NCBI RefSeq assembly: GCF_021608185.1
Contig: NZ_JAKIHN010000010.1
Span: forward strand, 50,577 to 114,576
Length of the DNA stretch: 64,000 bases
From: Flavobacterium anseongense
Lineage (GTDB): Bacteria; Bacteroidota; Bacteroidia; Flavobacteriales; Flavobacteriaceae
Direction of reading: 5' to 3'
Shown: positions 62,346 to 64,000 of the stretch, in pieces
Numbering within the stretch: the stretch's first letter is position 1
Layout of the letters: each line of letters opens with the position of its first letter
The notes under the pieces: generated by a model
The model's input: only the letters and a program-made list of their open reading frames with translations
Databases searched by the model: none
Told to the model about the DNA's origin: nothing
Position numbers and translations under genes: made by a program

Positions 62346-64000
62346 TTATCTTTTAATTACTCTTTGAGTTTTTACTTCTGTTCCTTGTGTAACAATCACA
62401 TTGTAAACCCCCACAGGATAATTACTACCTATCTCGAATGTTTCAACATCTGTAACTTTAACATTATCGGTTTGCAACAATCTTCCTAGCATGTCGTAAA
62501 CTTTCACATTCAAGTCATTAACATTGCTTGTTTTAACATCAATCTTGAAGTTGTTTGCAAATGGATTTGGATATGCTTTCACTGACAAACCGCTTATCAT
62601 TACAGATTCATTTTTACTAGAAGCTGCAGGTCTAGCTGGGCAAGGTGCCACATCCCAACCAATGAATATTTTACATTCATCAAAACCTCTATTTATTGCA
62701 TCTACAGCAGAATTAATAGCTGAAAGACCTGCCCCACCTTCTGAACCTATAACACCATCGGCATTTCCTAAAGCACGGTTTGCTAAGTCAATCAATCCGT
62801 CTACTGTTTTGTCACCATTACCATTTGGAGTGATAGCATTGACTACAGCAGCACTAATTGTTTTGTAAGTGTATTCGTTAGTAGTATTTATCCACACACC
62901 GAACTCATCATAATGACCACAAACTCTCTCTGTAGCTACAGTAGAACCACAACCACCTTCAGGTTCAGCTGTTGCAAAAGTACCTGCTTGTAGAACAAAA
63001 TCACTTAAGTCTGAAGCGTCTTCAGAGGCTATACCTGCATTCAATACCAAAGTAATTGTTTGAGAAAGTAATACATTATTAATTCTTCCAGAATGTAAAT
63101 AAGATGCTGGTAATGAACATATATTAACATCACCTACTTTAAGCTCTTTTGCACTACCTCCACCTGGCAATCTGTCTATAATACAATCTACAGCACTTGG
63201 TGAATTCATTACAACTGAACGGCCAGGTCTACCAATAGTAACTGTACCTCCTAAATTAGTCAAGACTTGTGCAATAAATCCAGCAGTTGTATAACCTCCA
63301 GTTGTTCCATCACACATTGCACCACCTTCGGTACCATAAGCACCTTGAGTATAAGTACAAAACTGATCACAAGGGATTAATTCAACATTAATTTGTGCAC
63401 TAGCTTCACATTCATTTGCATCTCTAACAGTAACTGTATGTGAACCACTGTTTAAATTTGCGAAAGTGTATGGAGAGCTTTGTTCTGTAAATGGTCCAGC
63501 ATCTATACTTACCGTAAATGCACCTGTTCCTCCTGAGAAAGTAGCTTCAATACTACCATTACCACTATCAGCACATTCTTCAGGTTGTGATGTTAATGAC
63601 AATACAACTTCTGTTGGAACCGTAATAGTTACTTGTTCTGTATCAGTACATCCGTTAGCGTCAGTAGCCACGATAGTGTAAACTCCTGCTGCCAATCCCG
63701 TTGCCGGTGAAGTAGCTGCGTTTCCGTTTACAGTATAGGTTTTAGCTCCTGTTCCGCCTGTTGCGCTGAACGTGATTGAACCTGTACCTCCGAAACATAA
63801 TGGGTTAGTTCCTTGAGCGGTTAAGTTAACTGCTGTTGGAACGGTAATAGTTACTTGTTCTGTATCAGTACATCCGTTAGCGTCAGTAGCTACGATAGTG
63901 TAAACTCCTGCTGCCAATCCCGTTGCCGGTGAAGTAGCTGCGTTTCCGTTTACAGTATAGGTTTTAGCTCCTGTTCCGCCTGTTGCGCTGAACGTGATTG
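62346..64000 (-). CDS. Large T9SS-secreted SprB-repeat protein (3' part only)
   Basis: At least 551 codons of the C-terminal part of a larger protein lie here; the frame stays open to the right edge, so the true start is outside the window. From the edge inward there are SprB-type repeats (TAQGTNPLCFGGTGSITFSA, and AAGVYTIVATDANGCTDTEQ), a diverged repeat, a cysteine-bearing region with no family I know (about 62640-63390), and a type-A T9SS sorting domain (AYPNPFANNFKID, VKVYDMLGRLLQTD, VGVYNVIVTQG, RVIKR). SprB-like adhesins move along the cell surface in gliding flavobacteria. The role here is not known. Confidence 0.85.
   Translation of the reverse strand, partial: ITFSATGGTGAKTYTVNGNAATSPATGLAAGVYTIVATDANGCTDTEQVTITVPTAVNLTAQGTNPLCFGGTGSITFSATGGTGAKTYTVNGNAATSPATGLAAGVYTIVATDANGCTDTEQVTITVPTEVVLSLTSQPEECADSGNGSIEATFSGGTGAFTVSIDAGPFTEQSSPYTFANLNSGSHTVTVRDANECEASAQINVELIPCDQFCTYTQGAYGTEGGAMCDGTTGGYTTAGFIAQVLTNLGGTVTIGRPGRSVVMNSPSAVDCIIDRLPGGGSAKELKVGDVNICSLPASYLHSGRINNVLLSQTITLVLNAGIASEDASDLSDFVLQAGTFATAEPEGGCGSTVATERVCGHYDEFGVWINTTNEYTYKTISAAVVNAITPNGNGDKTVDGLIDLANRALGNADGVIGSEGGAGLSAINSAVDAINRGFDECKIFIGWDVAPCPARPAASSKNESVMISGLSVKAYPNPFANNFKIDVKTSNVNDLNVKVYDMLGRLLQTDNVKVTDVETFEIGSNYPVGVYNVIVTQGTEVKTQRVIKR
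63616..64000 (-). repeat. 222-bp tandem repeat coding for SprB-type modules
   Basis: One full unit (63616-63837) and the first 163 bp of the next (63838-64000) are in register, with two mismatches over those 163 bp. Each unit encodes 74 residues. More copies probably lie to the right of the window. Confidence 0.9.

Noticed and set aside
63915..63917. TTG as start of the SprB-repeat protein
   Set aside because: It is an internal Leu codon in a repeat (TGLAAGVYT); the frame is open to the window edge and the same Leu occurs in the next repeat.

Overview
The window is a 64-kb piece of chromosome from a member of the Bacteroidota, most likely Flavobacterium or a close relative. The evidence is low GC, a fused SecDF, a SecDF/MDH/GyrB/AsnB housekeeping set of Bacteroidota type, three proteins with type IX secretion (T9SS) sorting domains, two different classes of glutamine synthetase (GSIII and GSII), promoters of the TTTG-N19-TAnnTTTG type, and dispersed palindromic intergenic repeats that I recognise from flavobacterial genomes. 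No rRNA, tRNA, CRISPR array, transposase or integrase is seen. Coding density is high, and no gene-free stretch exceeds 300 bp.

Layout. 0.2-15 kb is core housekeeping: a small membrane protein, secDF, mdh, gyrB, asnB (with a striking upstream palindrome), then an apparent operon of a 1004-aa TPR protein, a TonB-receptor-like outer membrane barrel and a GreA/GreB-like protein, then a divergent ftsE-type ATPase. 15-26 kb is a surface-glycan locus: four glycosyltransferases, two GT-C-like integral membrane proteins, a Wzx-type flippase, an FdtA-like sugar ketoisomerase, a left-handed-beta-helix acyltransferase, a FemAB/GNAT-like protein and an Fe(II)/2-oxoglutarate oxygenase. They are arranged as translationally coupled minus-strand blocks interleaved with plus-strand genes. 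26-35 kb holds a T9SS type-B secreted protein, a SpoU rRNA/tRNA methyltransferase, DoxX, Rel (ppGpp), a Fur-family regulator, a T9SS type-A protein, purA and two small proteins.

35-51 kb is again mostly core: a secreted alpha-amylase, an OstA/LptA-like protein, a class-III aminotransferase, a TPR protein, aroE, rlmH, a lipoprotein, folP, DUF1599, a MauE/DoxX-thioredoxin fusion, a TlpA-like thioredoxin, tpiA, prmA, clpS and a YgiD-type dioxygenase. 51.6-53.5 kb is different. Three small same-strand genes (two lipoproteins and a bleomycin-resistance/VOC-like protein) are each followed by a related imperfect inverted repeat that looks like an integron attC site, so this may be a cassette array without an integrase. 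53.5-64 kb holds a PurM-like protein, three tandem OmpA-family paralogues, each with two OmpA domains and a Cys-Cys replacing the usual Asp motif in the second, the divergent glnN/glnII pair, a TerC-family membrane protein, and the 3' end of a large SprB-repeat T9SS adhesin that runs off the right edge.

The observations most worth following are the attC-like cassette array, the two-domain OmpA trio with the conserved vicinal cysteines, the palindrome plus extra half-site upstream of asnB, the phased repeats between glnN and glnII, and the membrane/thioredoxin redox fusion.
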